A stretch of DNA of 64,000 nt from Pseudomonas mucidolens (GTDB taxonomy: Bacteria; Pseudomonadota; Gammaproteobacteria; Pseudomonadales; Pseudomonadaceae), in contig NZ_LT629802.1 in assembly GCF_900106045.1 (NCBI RefSeq), positions 1,488,001-1,552,000 on the forward strand. Reading direction: 5' to 3'. The notes beneath the pieces were generated by a model. The model saw nothing but the letters and a program-made list of their open reading frames with translations, ran no database searches and had not been told where the DNA came from. Positions within the stretch are counted from its first letter, which is position 1. Every line of letters begins with the position of its first letter. This document shows positions 44,068-56,799 of the stretch, in pieces. The translations under genes were made by a program, and so were the position numbers.

Positions 44068-44742
44068 TCAGACTTCGTCAGGGCTGCGCAGGTTGGTGAC
44101 CTGAATACGCTGTTCGCGGCGCTGTTCCTTTTGTGACGGCATCTCGGCGCGGTAAACGCCTTGATCTCCGACAACCCAGGAAAGTGGGCGACGCTCCTTG
44201 CCAATCGATTCCTGCAACAGCATCAAGCCTTGCAGGAATGCTTCAGGGCGGGGCGGGCAGCCAGGCACGTAGACGTCCACGGGCAGAAACTTGTCCACTC
44301 CCTGAACCACGGAGTAGATGTCGTACATGCCACCGGAGTTGGCGCACGAACCCATGGAGATAACCCACTTTGGTTCGAGCATTTGCTCGTAGAGACGCTG
44401 AATGATCGGCGCCATCTTGATAAAGCAGGTACCGGCGATAACCATGAAATCCGCTTGGCGCGGTGATGCCCGGATAACTTCGGCGCCAAAGCGCGCGATG
44501 TCGTGGGGCGCCGTGAAGGCGGTGGTCATTTCCACGTAGCAGCAGGACAGACCGAAGTTGTACGGCCACAGGGAGTTTTTACGCCCCCAGTTGACCGCAC
44601 CGCTCAGTACGTCTTCCAGCTTGCCCATGTAGATGTTTTTGTGGACTTGGTCTTCTAACGGATCGGAAACGGTTTCCCGTTCGCCGATGGGGTACTGCTC
44701 GTTAGGAGCATCCGGGTCGATCCTGGTGAGATTGTATTGCAT
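44068..44742 (-). CDS. nuoB: NADH-quinone oxidoreductase subunit B (cluster N2)
   Basis: 224-residue subunit holding the terminal 4Fe-4S cluster N2. The tandem cysteines are in GLSCCYVEM, with the others in MGSCAN and [10 protein letters not shown]. The ATG of MQYNLTRID at 44742 is preferred to a TTG two codons earlier. It begins 10 bases after nuoA. Confidence 0.96.
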   Translation of the reverse strand: MQYNLTRIDPDAPNEQYPIGERETVSDPLEDQVHKNIYMGKLEDVLSGAVNWGRKNSLWPYNFGLSCCYVEMTTAFTAPHDIARFGAEVIRASPRQADFMVIAGTCFIKMAPIIQRLYEQMLEPKWVISMGSCANSGGMYDIYSVVQGVDKFLPVDVYVPGCPPRPEAFLQGLMLLQESIGKERRPLSWVVGDQGVYRAEMPSQKEQRREQRIQVTNLRSPDEV

Positions 44743-44752
44743 CGCCAAAGCC

Positions 44753-45166
44753 TCATTGTTTCAGCTTCGCTTGCCGCTTGCGACGAGCTTCCGGAGCCCA
44801 GTCAAGGGCGCCCACTCGAAATAGGTAGACAAGGCCTGCCAACAGAATTGCTATGAAAATGAGAGCTTCGACGAATCCGGTCCAGCCGCTTTCGCGGACG
44901 GACACAGACCAGGCAAAGAGAAAGAGGGCTTCGATATCGAAGATCACGAAAAGCATCGCGACCAGATAGAATTTGGCTGAGAGCCGCAAGCGGGCGCCAC
45001 CTGTAGGTAGCATGCCGGACTCGAACGGTTCGTTTTTGCTGCGACCCCAGGCTTTTGACCCCAGGAGGCTGGATACACCGAGCATGAAGGCGCAAAGGCC
45101 GATGACACCTAGAAGGAAAATGGCAAAGCCCCAGTTGTGGGCCATGAGTCCTGTCGCTTCGGGCAT
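44753..45166 (-). CDS. nuoA: NADH-quinone oxidoreductase subunit A
   Basis: 137-residue subunit with three membrane helices (about 11-33, 65-86, 95-117 in the product starting MPEATG). The conserved acidic segment [11 protein letters not shown] and [11 protein letters not shown] are present. It is the first gene of the operon. The start at 45166 matches the family; a longer frame upstream would add an unrelated 26 residues. Confidence 0.95.
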   Translation of the reverse strand: MPEATGLMAHNWGFAIFLLGVIGLCAFMLGVSSLLGSKAWGRSKNEPFESGMLPTGGARLRLSAKFYLVAMLFVIFDIEALFLFAWSVSVRESGWTGFVEALIFIAILLAGLVYLFRVGALDWAPEARRKRQAKLKQ

Positions 45167-45634
45167 GCTGGTAATCCTTAACAGAGAGCAAAGGTCTCTG
45201 AGCGTAATAAAGAAATAAAGCAGTGACGATATATCGCAGCGCAATCAATCGCGGTGATTTTATGGCTAAACACCGAGCAAGTAAAATTTGCAGAGCGAAA
45301 ATATTCGATGGAATAAGGACATAGTGCACCTTTATGGGGCTATAGCCCAGACACTACGGGCATTAGCTTGATTTTCATCAATGATGTTTTGTTTAGGGGG
45401 TAACGAAGTTTTGTTTCTCTAAATGATAATGAATATTGTTTGCGTGGATTTTAAGCGGGTGTCGGGTGCTTGGCGGGGAAAGTTGTTGTTACTTGCCCGT
45501 ATGGCGCAAGTTGATGAAGTGGATCTTTTAACCGATTTGTCCGAAGCAAATACCGTCCTGGATCAATGTTTTGCTCAAAACCTTCAGGCTACGCACATTT
45601 CCCAATGTGGGGCGGGAGGAGGTTTGCGCGGGGC
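45167..45634. other. nuo promoter region and aceA-nuoA intergenic DNA
   Basis: About 470 A/T-rich bases without a convincing gene. It holds the Anr/FNR box, a matching -10 and a weak Fur-like site, listed separately. A 90-codon plus-strand frame (45423-45695) runs through the aceA terminator and is not accepted as a gene. Confidence 0.6.
45339..45381 (-). promoter_or_regulatory. Predicted Anr/FNR-dependent promoter of the nuo operon
   Basis: TTGATTTTCATCAA at 45368-45381 is a perfect TTGAT-N4-ATCAA box. On the minus strand a TATAGC -10 hexamer follows at 45344-45339, which puts the start near 45332 and the box centre about 42 bp upstream, the class II activator position. The leader to nuoA would be about 166 nt. 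Confidence 0.65.
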
Positions 45635-45662
45635 AAAAAAACGCCCCGAACCAGTCGGGGCG
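45635..45662 (-). terminator. aceA terminator
   Basis: Read on the minus strand: stem CGCCCCGA / TCGGGGCG, loop CTGGT, then seven T. It lies 65 bases after the aceA stop. Confidence 0.92.
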
Positions 45663-45726
45663 TCAGATCGTACGGCATTGCGGTTAGCTCTTTAACGGAT
45701 CCGCAATGGCCGTGTACTCAGGTTAC

Positions 45727-47052
45727 TCAGTGGAACTGTTCTTCTTCGGTCGAGCCGGTCAGCGCGGTCACGGACGAGGTGCCGCCCTGGATCACGGTGG
45801 TCATGTCGTCGAAGTAGCCGGTGCCCACTTCCTGCTGGTGAGCCACGAAGGTGTAGCCTTTGGCGGCGTCAGCAAATTCCTGTTCCTGCAGCTTCACGTA
45901 GGCGGTCATGTCGTTGCGGGCGTAGTCGTGCGCCAGGTTGAACATGCTGTGCCACATGTTGTGAATGCCGGCCAGGGTGATGAACTGATGCTTGTAGCCC
46001 ATGGCGGACAGTTCGCGCTGGAACTTGGCGATGGTCGCGTCGTCCAGGTTCTTCTTCCAGTTGAAAGAAGGCGAGCAGTTGTAGGACAGCAGTTGGTCCG
46101 GGTATTCCTTTTTGATCGCTTCAGCGAAACGACGCGCTTCTTCCAGGTCTGGCTTGGCGGTTTCGCACCAGATCAGGTCCGCATACGGCGCATACGCCAG
46201 GCCGCGGGCGATAGCCTGGTCGAGGCCGGCGCGTACCTTGTAGAAGCCTTCCTGGGTGCGCTCGCCGGTCACGAACGGCTGGTCGTACGGGTCACAGTCC
46301 GAAGTCAGCAGGTCCGCCGCGTTGGCGTCGGTACGGGCGAGGATGATGGTCGGTGTGCCGGCAACGTCGGCCGCCAGGCGAGCAGCGGTCAGTTTTTGTA
46401 CGGCTTCCTGGGTCGGAACCAACACCTTGCCGCCCATGTGGCCGCATTTCTTCACTGACGCAAGCTGGTCTTCGAAGTGAACGCCCGCGGCGCCTGCCTC
46501 GATCATGCTCTTCATCAGTTCGTAGGCGTTCAGTACACCGCCGAAACCGGCTTCGGCATCCGCCACGATCGGGGCGAAATAGTCGATGTAGCCTTCGTCG
46601 CCCGGGCCTTTACCGGCTTTCCACTGGATCTGGTCGGCGCGGCGGAACGAGTTGTTGATGCGCTTGACCACGGTCGGCACGGAGTCCACCGGGTACAGCG
46701 ATTGGTCAGGGTACATGGACTCGGCGGAGTTGTTGTCCGCGGCCACTTGCCAGCCGGACAGGTAGATCGCCTGGATGCCGGCCTTGACTTGCTGCACAGC
46801 CTGGCCACCGGTCAAGGCGCCCATGCAGTTGACGAAATCTTTTTCGGGACGGAAGGAGGGTTTGGCGCCCTGGGTAACCAGGTTCCACAGCTTCTCTGCG
46901 CCCAGTTTTGCAAAGGTGTGCTCAGGTTGAACCGAGCCACGCAGGCGGACGACGTCAGCAGCGGAGTAAGCGCGTGTCACGCCTTTCCAGCGTGGGTTTT
47001 CAGCCCAGTCTTTTTCAAGGGCTGCAATTTGCTGTTCGCGTGTCAGTGCCAT
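45727..47052 (-). CDS. aceA: Isocitrate lyase
   Basis: 441-residue isocitrate lyase that splits isocitrate into succinate and glyoxylate, the first step of the glyoxylate shunt. The catalytic KKCGHMGGK motif has its Cys at residue 203, and DAEAGFGG (165-172) binds metal and substrate. It is the shorter type (about 440 aa), as in E. coli, not the 531-aa form I recall for P. aeruginosa. The ATG at 47052 ([16 protein letters not shown]) is the family start. It is monocistronic, with its own terminator and a long upstream region holding a candidate promoter near 47460-47488. Confidence 0.96.
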   Translation of the reverse strand: MALTREQQIAALEKDWAENPRWKGVTRAYSAADVVRLRGSVQPEHTFAKLGAEKLWNLVTQGAKPSFRPEKDFVNCMGALTGGQAVQQVKAGIQAIYLSGWQVAADNNSAESMYPDQSLYPVDSVPTVVKRINNSFRRADQIQWKAGKGPGDEGYIDYFAPIVADAEAGFGGVLNAYELMKSMIEAGAAGVHFEDQLASVKKCGHMGGKVLVPTQEAVQKLTAARLAADVAGTPTIILARTDANAADLLTSDCDPYDQPFVTGERTQEGFYKVRAGLDQAIARGLAYAPYADLIWCETAKPDLEEARRFAEAIKKEYPDQLLSYNCSPSFNWKKNLDDATIAKFQRELSAMGYKHQFITLAGIHNMWHSMFNLAHDYARNDMTAYVKLQEQEFADAAKGYTFVAHQQEVGTGYFDDMTTVIQGGTSSVTALTGSTEEEQFH

Positions 47053-47560
47053 GGGGAAAAACCTCGTCGCGTCTTTTGTGGAAAAACTACTGGGTTGAAA
47101 ATTCCGTTTGCCAGCCACGTATTCAAGGCGTGGATATGGCTGCTCGCTGACCAGAAGCTTAGGCGCTCAAGTCAGGTCTGGCGGGGAAGGCGACGGATGA
47201 ACGATGGGCTCAAGGGGGGAAGTGAGCAGGTAGAGGCGAACCGAGAACAGTCTTCAGGCGTCGTGGGCCTTCATACGATCCAACAGTGTGTTGCCAGGTT
47301 ACCTAGTTACGCTTCCGTCCCTCGGGACAACTTCGTTCCAGTCGCAACCTCGTCAAACACACCTTGTGGGCGGTACAGACACGAATCGGCTCAGGTGGGT
47401 AACTTTGAGCGACGATCCGAAGGCCCTTGCCAGGGCCCCTGATCAGCGGGAGCGAGGCCATCATGCCCATGCTTTTTTGGATCGTCAAATGTTTTGTAGT
47501 GCTTTTTTTAAAGCACTACATCTTTGGTCTAATACGACTCATCAGTCAGTTTTTGGTGCT
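47053..47560. other. aceA upstream region with candidate promoter and operator
   Basis: 508 bases without a convincing gene. On the minus strand TTGACG (47488-47483), 17 bases, then CATGAT (47465-47460) form a sigma-70-like promoter that would give aceA a leader of about 400 nt. A small hairpin GGCCCT/AGGGCC is at 47422-47437. The 11-bp palindrome at 47495-47520 is listed separately. Confidence 0.45.
47495..47520. promoter_or_regulatory. 11-bp perfect inverted repeat upstream of the aceA promoter
   Basis: Arms TGTAGTGCTTT (47495-47505) and AAAGCACTACA (47510-47520) around four T. It sits just upstream of the predicted -35 of aceA. TGTAGT...ACTACA half-sites resemble those of RpiR-family carbon regulators (RccR/HexR) as I recall them. 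It could instead terminate the secretin-like gene. Confidence 0.5.
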
Positions 47561-48286
47561 TCAGTTCAGGCTTTCAACTTTGACCCGCAAGGTCAGGTCA
47601 TCGCGCCCTTGAGTCGAATACGTACGGGTTGCGCCTTGTTTATCGGCCTGGGTCTGACGATTGATGCCGGCAAGGGTGATCCACTCGCCCAGGCGTCCGC
47701 TGACGGTTGTGTCGGTACTTTGCACATTCACTACATCGGGACGTTCCTGGCTCATGCGGTCACGATTGGTGCTGATGCTTAAGTGGACGGTCTCACCGGT
47801 AACGCTGGCGGTGACGTAGAAACCCTGGGTGACGTTGCGGTATTGGGTCTGGTTTTGCGGGCGACCATAGGTGTCCGGTTGGGTGGTGGTCAGCGGCACG
47901 CTCTGGCCCACCTGGATCAATGCCGGTACGCCTTCGCTGGCCTGGATCTGCTGGATGCCGCCATCACGGCTAGCGGTGCTGTAAGTGATGATGTGGGTAT
48001 TGCTTTGTTGATTGTTTTCATTGGTGTCGACGGTGATCAGCAGGCGCTTTGCGGGTGTGTCGAGTTGTGCGAGAAGTGCGCGCAGCGCCTGGATCTTCTC
48101 GGGTTCGGCATTAACGATGAGTTGATTGCCGTAGGCGCTGACGGTGCCGTCCTTGCCAATGAAGTTCTGTGCCACTGGCAGCAGGTCCGCGCTGGTGCGG
48201 TTGCTCAGAGGGACGATCTCGGTGGCCGCTGTCACAGGAAGGCTGATGCTCAGGAGCAGGGCGATGAGCAGGGTGCGTAGGGACAT
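47561..48286 (-). CDS. Small periplasmic secretin-N-domain protein
   Basis: 241 residues with a Sec signal peptide (MSLRTLLIALLLSISLPVTAA, cleavage near 20). An N1-type secretin subdomain follows (about 25-90: ADLLPVAQNFIGKDGTVSAYGNQLIV, then IQALRALLAQLDTPAKRLLITV). The second half has strands like the start of a secretin barrel (QASEGVPALIQVGQSVPL, GRLGEWITLAGI), but the protein stops before a full barrel. It is far shorter than pore-forming secretins (450-750 aa) and has no secretion genes beside it. It is probably a stand-alone periplasmic protein; function unknown. Confidence 0.75.
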   Translation of the reverse strand: MSLRTLLIALLLSISLPVTAATEIVPLSNRTSADLLPVAQNFIGKDGTVSAYGNQLIVNAEPEKIQALRALLAQLDTPAKRLLITVDTNENNQQSNTHIITYSTASRDGGIQQIQASEGVPALIQVGQSVPLTTTQPDTYGRPQNQTQYRNVTQGFYVTASVTGETVHLSISTNRDRMSQERPDVVNVQSTDTTVSGRLGEWITLAGINRQTQADKQGATRTYSTQGRDDLTLRVKVESLN

Positions 48287-48368
48287 GTCCGTTATCTCTG
48301 CGAGTCATTTAGGCTTGATAGTGCCAGTTTGTCGGCCTGGCGGGTCACAAGTTGAATCGTAGACGGCA

Positions 48369-48394
48369 AAATGCCCTGGCATGGCAGGGCATTT
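48369..48394. terminator. Bidirectional hairpin terminator after the GNAT gene
   Basis: Stem AAATGCCCTG / CAGGGCATTT with a 6-base loop; on the minus strand it ends in a short T-run. It separates roxA-GNAT from the secretin-like gene. Confidence 0.75.
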
Positions 48395-48414
48395 GTGGTA
48401 CTGCTTAAATCGCT

Positions 48415-48496
48415 TTCGCGAGCAAGACCGCTACCACGCTTGACCGAGTATATCCTGTGGAATGCGGTCAAATGTGGGAGCGGGCTTGCTCGCGAA
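48415..48496. repeat. REPIN (inverted REP pair)
   Basis: TTCGCGAGCAAG at the left and CTTGCTCGCGAA at the right, with CCGCTACCAC and GTGGGAGCGG inside. It fills the gap after the GNAT gene. Confidence 0.8.
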
Positions 48497-48516
48497 GAGG
48501 GCAACGCGGCGCCGAA

Positions 48517-48939
48517 TCAGTCCCCGCGTACCATATCAACGTGAGGGATCCCGACTTCGAGGAACTCATCGCTGACGACCTTGAAGCCCAGCCGCTCATA
48601 GAAGGGCGCTGCATAGACCTGCGCACTGAGAAACTGCCTGGTCTGCCCGCGCCTTTCGGTTTCGGCGATCACCGCTTCCATCAATGCGTCACCGACTTTC
48701 AGGCCGCGCCAGTCCTTGAGGACCGATACGCGACCGATCTCGCCGCTGGGCAACAGGCGAGCGGTGCCAATTGGGAAGTCGCCTTCGAAGGCGAGGAAAT
48801 GCACCGCGCCATCGTCATCGGAATCCCACTCCAGCTCAGGTGGAACCGATTGCTCGGCGATAAACACGGCTTCACGAATGCGCCGGATCTCGGCGTTATC
48901 CTTTAGCCAGTCTGCGACACGTACGCGAATTTTATTCAT
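48517..48939 (-). CDS. GNAT-family N-acetyltransferase
   Basis: 140-residue single-domain GNAT protein. Acetyl-CoA-binding motif A is seen as GRVSVLKDWRGLKVGDALMEAVI (about 68-90), and the C-terminal AAPFYERLGFKVVSDEF is the usual GNAT beta-bulge region. It resembles the ElaA/YjcF-type small acetyltransferases; the substrate is unknown. The ATG at 48939 (MNKIRVRVADW) overlaps the roxA stop by 8 bases, so the two are translationally linked. Confidence 0.88.
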   Translation of the reverse strand: MNKIRVRVADWLKDNAEIRRIREAVFIAEQSVPPELEWDSDDDGAVHFLAFEGDFPIGTARLLPSGEIGRVSVLKDWRGLKVGDALMEAVIAETERRGQTRQFLSAQVYAAPFYERLGFKVVSDEFLEVGIPHVDMVRGD

Positions 48940-50098
48940 CGGCAAACCCCAGGCTTCCTTGCTTGACCAGTTCACACAGCAGATCGCGGCCGTCTTCATC
49001 CGCCAGCCATGGGCCGAGGTTGTCGATGTGCAAGGCGTCGGCAGCACAAATCATCTTCAGCAGCTCGCGCAGTTTGCCTGGCAGGTAACGGCTCTGGCCG
49101 CTGGCGAACAGCAGCAGGTCGTCATCGACTTCGGACCACGCCAGGCGTGCGCTTGGGTTGCGGATCAGCACCGCGCCTTGCTCCAGGCTACCCAGGAAGT
49201 CGTCTTCTTCCAGTTCAGGACCCACGACCAGCTCAGGATAACGCGGCTCGGTCATGAACTGGCCGAACCAGGTCAGCAACATGCGTTCGTCGCTCATGTG
49301 TTCGGCCAGCAGGCCCTTGAGGCGGTCGAGGGCATCGTGCTGGATCTGGTGCGGATCGCTGACAGGTTGGGCGTCGGCGTCGGTGTAGCGCTCTTCGTCA
49401 GTCAAGTATTGGCTGAGGAAATCGGTGAAGTGCGTCAGCACCTCGGCAGCGCTTGGCGCGCGGAAGCCGACTGAGTAGGTCATGCAGTCATCGATGGCAA
49501 CGCCACAATGCGCGAGGCGCGGGGGCAGGTAGAGCATGTCACCGGGTTCCAGCACCCACTCGGCGGTCTCTTCGAAGTCCGAGAGAATGCGCAAGTCGGC
49601 ATGTTGCAGCAGCGAGCTTTCGGAATCGCACGTTTGACCGATTTTCCAGCTGCGCTTGCCGGCACCTTGTAGCAGGAACACGTCGTAGTTGTCGAAGTGC
49701 GGGCCGACGCTACCGCCAGGTGCGGCAAAGCTGATCATCACATCGTCAATGCGCCAGCTTGGCAGGAAGCGGAAGTTTTCCAGCAGTTCGGCGACTTCCG
49801 GTACGAACTGGTCGACGGCCTGTACCAGCAGGGTCCAGTCGCGTTCGGGCAAGTTGCTGAACGCATCTTCGGCAAACGGGCCGCGACGCAGTTCCCAGGG
49901 GCGCTCGCCGTGCTCGATCACCAGGCGCGACTCGACTTCTTCTTCCAGGGCCAGTCCGGCCAGTTCGTCGGCGTCGATCGGGCTTTCGAAATCAGGGATG
50001 GCCTGGCGGATCAGCAGGGGTTTTTTCTGCCAGTAATCGCGCAGGAATTCCCGTGCCGTGATGCCGCCTAGAAGTTGAAGAGGAATATCAGGATTCAT
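48932..50098 (-). CDS. roxA: Ribosomal protein uL16 arginine hydroxylase RoxA (JmjC cupin, YcfD)
   Basis: 388-residue Fe(II)/2-oxoglutarate oxygenase that hydroxylates an arginine of ribosomal protein L16 in E. coli. The iron triad is H134, D136 (in GPHFDNYDVF) and H197 (PPRLAHCGVA); the N-terminus FLRDYWQKKPLLI is characteristic, and a winged-helix C-terminal domain follows the JmjC fold. It precedes the GNAT gene with an 8-base overlap and follows purB on the same strand. Confidence 0.93.
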   Translation of the reverse strand: MNPDIPLQLLGGITAREFLRDYWQKKPLLIRQAIPDFESPIDADELAGLALEEEVESRLVIEHGERPWELRRGPFAEDAFSNLPERDWTLLVQAVDQFVPEVAELLENFRFLPSWRIDDVMISFAAPGGSVGPHFDNYDVFLLQGAGKRSWKIGQTCDSESSLLQHADLRILSDFEETAEWVLEPGDMLYLPPRLAHCGVAIDDCMTYSVGFRAPSAAEVLTHFTDFLSQYLTDEERYTDADAQPVSDPHQIQHDALDRLKGLLAEHMSDERMLLTWFGQFMTEPRYPELVVGPELEEDDFLGSLEQGAVLIRNPSARLAWSEVDDDLLLFASGQSRYLPGKLRELLKMICAADALHIDNLGPWLADEDGRDLLCELVKQGSLGFADE

Positions 50099-50136
50099 GT
50101 GTAACCTATTGAAAAAAAGCACTTTTCAGACGGGAA

Positions 50137-50165
50137 TGAAAACGCCCGGCGCTGCCGGGCGTCTC
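50137..50165. terminator. purB terminator
   Basis: Stem CGCCCGGC / GCCGGGCG with loop GCT, preceded by AAAA on the plus strand (TTTT for the minus-strand transcript), directly after the purB stop. Confidence 0.88.
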
Positions 50166-50182
50166 AAGGGGTCAAGCCACAA

Positions 50183-51640
<1,458 letters not shown>

Positions 51641-51679
51641 TTACGCGTGACGCTCTGAAAAAAGGTCTGTTGCTGCGAC

Positions 51680-52303
51680 TTATTCGTTGCGCATCAACGG
51701 GTAAAGCTCTTTAAGCAATTTGCGACGACTGATGACCAGTTGCCAACGATGGCCGCCCAATTGCCGCCATAGCCGCGCCGAACGAATGCCGGCCAGCAGC
51801 AGGGCGCGGATTTTCGAGGCGTTATTCGGTTGTTGCAGGTTGCGCATGTCTCCGTGGACCTGGATTCGTTGGCGCAGCGTGCTGAGGGTGTCCTGGTACA
51901 GCGCGCCACAGGCAGCGACCACGTTTTCGTGGGCCGGCCCGAAATGCTCGACCTGGGACTGGATTTGCGGCAGGCGTTTGCCGATGGTTTCCAGCAGGTC
52001 GTCGCGCTTGGCCAGTTGCCGCTCAAGGCCGAGCATCGACAGCGCATAGCGCAGCGGCTCGCGCTGCAGGGTGCTGGGGTCGCGTTCCAGGGCGCCGATC
52101 AGCGCACGATAACCTTCGCGCAGGGCCAGGTCGTCGCCGCCGTAGACTTCCAGGGTGTCCTTGGGGTCGCGGATCAACAGGCTGCCGAGCATGCAGGTCA
52201 GGCCCGACTCGGTGACCTGTCCGGTCTTGGCGATCTTGTCTACCAGCACCGCGGCGAGAAATACCCCGCCCAATGCCGTCAATTGCTCCTGGGTCGGGCT
52301 CAT
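51680..52303 (-). CDS. hflD: High-frequency lysogenization protein HflD
   Basis: 207-residue helical HflD (YcfC) protein, a membrane-associated protein that in E. coli sequesters the lambda CII activator; its native role is unclear. Typical segments are [18 protein letters not shown] near the start and [19 protein letters not shown] near the end. Its ATGA overlaps the mnmA stop, the usual mnmA-hflD-purB arrangement. Confidence 0.95.
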   Translation of the reverse strand: MSPTQEQLTALGGVFLAAVLVDKIAKTGQVTESGLTCMLGSLLIRDPKDTLEVYGGDDLALREGYRALIGALERDPSTLQREPLRYALSMLGLERQLAKRDDLLETIGKRLPQIQSQVEHFGPAHENVVAACGALYQDTLSTLRQRIQVHGDMRNLQQPNNASKIRALLLAGIRSARLWRQLGGHRWQLVISRRKLLKELYPLMRNE

Positions 52304-53424
52304 GCCTGGCTGCTCCAGGGTTCGGCGACTTCAATCACGCCACCTCCCAGGCAAATTTCGCCGTCATAGAACACCACCGACTGGCCGGGCGTAACAGCGC
52401 GCTGTGGATCATCGAAAGTGGCGCGATAACCGCTGGCGGTTTTTTCCAGGGTGCAGGGCTGGTCGCTCTGGCGATAGCGCACCTTGGCCGTCAGTTGGCG
52501 CGGAGTGCTCAGGTCGATCGGGTTGACCCAGTAGATGTCCGAAGCGAGCAGGGCGCCGGAGAACAACCATGGGTGTTCGTTGCCCTGGCCAACGATCAGC
52601 TCGTTGTGCTCCAGGTCCTTGACCAGCACGTACCACGGCTCTTCGCTCGCATCTTTCAAGCCGCCGATGCCCAGGCCCTGGCGCTGACCGATGGTGTGGT
52701 ACATCAGGCCGTGGTGGCGGCCGATGATTTCCCCTTCAGTGGTCTTGATCTCGCCTGGCTGCGCGGGCAGGTACTGCTTGAGAAAGTCGCTGAAGCGACG
52801 TTCGCCGATAAAGCAGATACCGGTGGAGTCCTTCTTCTTGGCGGTGGCCAGGCCGTGTTTTTCGGCGATCCTGCGCACCTCGGGCTTTTCCAGTTCGCCT
52901 ACTGGGAACAGCGTCTTGGCGATCTGCTCGCCGCCGACGGCGTGCAGGAAGTAGCTCTGGTCCTTGTTCGGGTCCAGGCCCTTGAGTAGTTCGGTGCGCC
53001 CGTCGATGTCGCGGCGACGTACGTAGTGGCCGGTAGCAATCAGATCGGCGCCCAGCATCATGGCGTAGTCGAGGAACGCCTTGAACTTGATTTCGCGGTT
53101 GCACAGGATGTCGGGGTTCGGCGTACGACCAGCCTTGTATTCGGCCAGGAAATGCTCGAACACGTTATCCCAGTACTCAGCGGCGAAGTTGGCGGTGTGC
53201 AGCTTGATGCCAATCTTGTCGCAAACCGCTTGGGCATCCGCCAGATCGTCCATGGCGGTGCAGTATTCCGTTCCATCGTCTTCTTCCCAGTTCTTCATGA
53301 ACAGGCCTTCCACCTGATAACCCTGCTCCATGAGCAGGACGGCGGAAACGGAAGAATCCACGCCGCCGGACATGCCGACGATGACGCGCTTCTTTTGGAT
53401 GTCAGAAGGGGCTGGATCACGCAT
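52300..53424 (-). CDS. mnmA: tRNA-specific 2-thiouridylase MnmA
   Basis: 374-residue enzyme that forms 2-thiouridine at the wobble base of tRNA for Glu, Gln and Lys. The PP-loop MSGGVDSS (18-25) activates the uridine with ATP; the catalytic cysteines lie in [12 protein letters not shown] and [11 protein letters not shown]. The beta-barrel C-terminal domain is complete. It is the middle gene of the nudJ-mnmA-hflD-purB cluster. Confidence 0.97.
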   Translation of the reverse strand: MRDPAPSDIQKKRVIVGMSGGVDSSVSAVLLMEQGYQVEGLFMKNWEEDDGTEYCTAMDDLADAQAVCDKIGIKLHTANFAAEYWDNVFEHFLAEYKAGRTPNPDILCNREIKFKAFLDYAMMLGADLIATGHYVRRRDIDGRTELLKGLDPNKDQSYFLHAVGGEQIAKTLFPVGELEKPEVRRIAEKHGLATAKKKDSTGICFIGERRFSDFLKQYLPAQPGEIKTTEGEIIGRHHGLMYHTIGQRQGLGIGGLKDASEEPWYVLVKDLEHNELIVGQGNEHPWLFSGALLASDIYWVNPIDLSTPRQLTAKVRYRQSDQPCTLEKTASGYRATFDDPQRAVTPGQSVVFYDGEICLGGGVIEVAEPWSSQA

Positions 53425-53483
53425 AGGATTTCAACGGGTGTCTTTAAAAAGGACGCGATTCTAGCAGGCTGGAGCGCGCAAGG

Positions 53484-53930
53484 CTAAAGAGAAGGGCGGA
53501 TCAATTCGAGACTGTGGCGAAAGCCTGCCAGATAATCATCAATGCAGCGGATGATCAGCTCGCTGCGCCAGTCGCCGCGCAAGGCTATCAATTCGTCGCG
53601 AGTCAGCCAGCGCGCGCGAACAATGCCTTCGTCCAGTTGATAATCGGGGTGGTGTTTCAAGGCTTTGGCGATAAAACACACCCGCTGGTACGTCACGCCG
53701 TTGCTGGGGGCGGTGTACAGATAAATCCCGAGGATACCGGTGGCTTCGACATCCCAGCCGGTTTCTTCGAGGGTTTCGCGCACGGCGGCCTCGGTCAGGG
53801 TTTCGTTCGGGTCCAGGTGGCCAGCTGGCTGGTTGAGCACGGTGCGGCCGCCCTTGAGCTCCTCGACCATCAGGAAGCGGCCGTTGTCTTCGACGATGGT
53901 GGCGACGGTGATGTGGGGTTGCCAGGTCAT
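53484..53930 (-). CDS. nudJ: Nudix hydrolase NudJ
   Basis: 148-residue Nudix phosphatase. The box GHLDPNETLTEAAVRETLEETGW (about 38-60) matches GX5EX7REUXEEXGU. NudJ in E. coli acts on thiamin precursors HMP-PP and TPP and on nucleoside di- and triphosphates. The assignment rests on the sequence and on the conserved place before mnmA. The ATG at 53930 (MTWQPHITVATIVE) is used. Confidence 0.9.
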   Translation of the reverse strand: MTWQPHITVATIVEDNGRFLMVEELKGGRTVLNQPAGHLDPNETLTEAAVRETLEETGWDVEATGILGIYLYTAPSNGVTYQRVCFIAKALKHHPDYQLDEGIVRARWLTRDELIALRGDWRSELIIRCIDDYLAGFRHSLELIRPSL

Positions 53931-53963
53931 TAAAAACCTCGGTTCAGAGTGTGACGTGGTCAG

Positions 53964-53991
53964 TGTGGGAGCGAGCAAGCCCGCCCCCACA
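53964..53991. repeat. Single REP palindrome
   Basis: TGTGGGAGCGAGC ... CGCCCCCACA forms an imperfect palindrome of the P. fluorescens REP type, between nudJ and the idh terminator. Confidence 0.65.
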
Positions 53992-54035
53992 TTTTGATCC
54001 GGTTTTTTCGGCAAAATCGCAATGTCCGGAAACAG

Positions 54036-54060
54036 AAACCCCGGCACACGGCCGGGGCTT
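54036..54060 (-). terminator. idh terminator
   Basis: Hairpin CCCCGGC / GCCGGGG region (54039-54057) ending, on the minus strand, in TTTCTGTTT, 19 bases after the idh stop. Confidence 0.75.
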
Positions 54061-54078
54061 CTTTGCATCCTTACAACC

Positions 54079-56799
<2,721 letters not shown>

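Noticed and set aside
45423..45695. 90-codon plus-strand frame upstream of the aceA terminator
   Set aside because: It runs through the terminator hairpin, has no ribosome-binding site and resembles no family.
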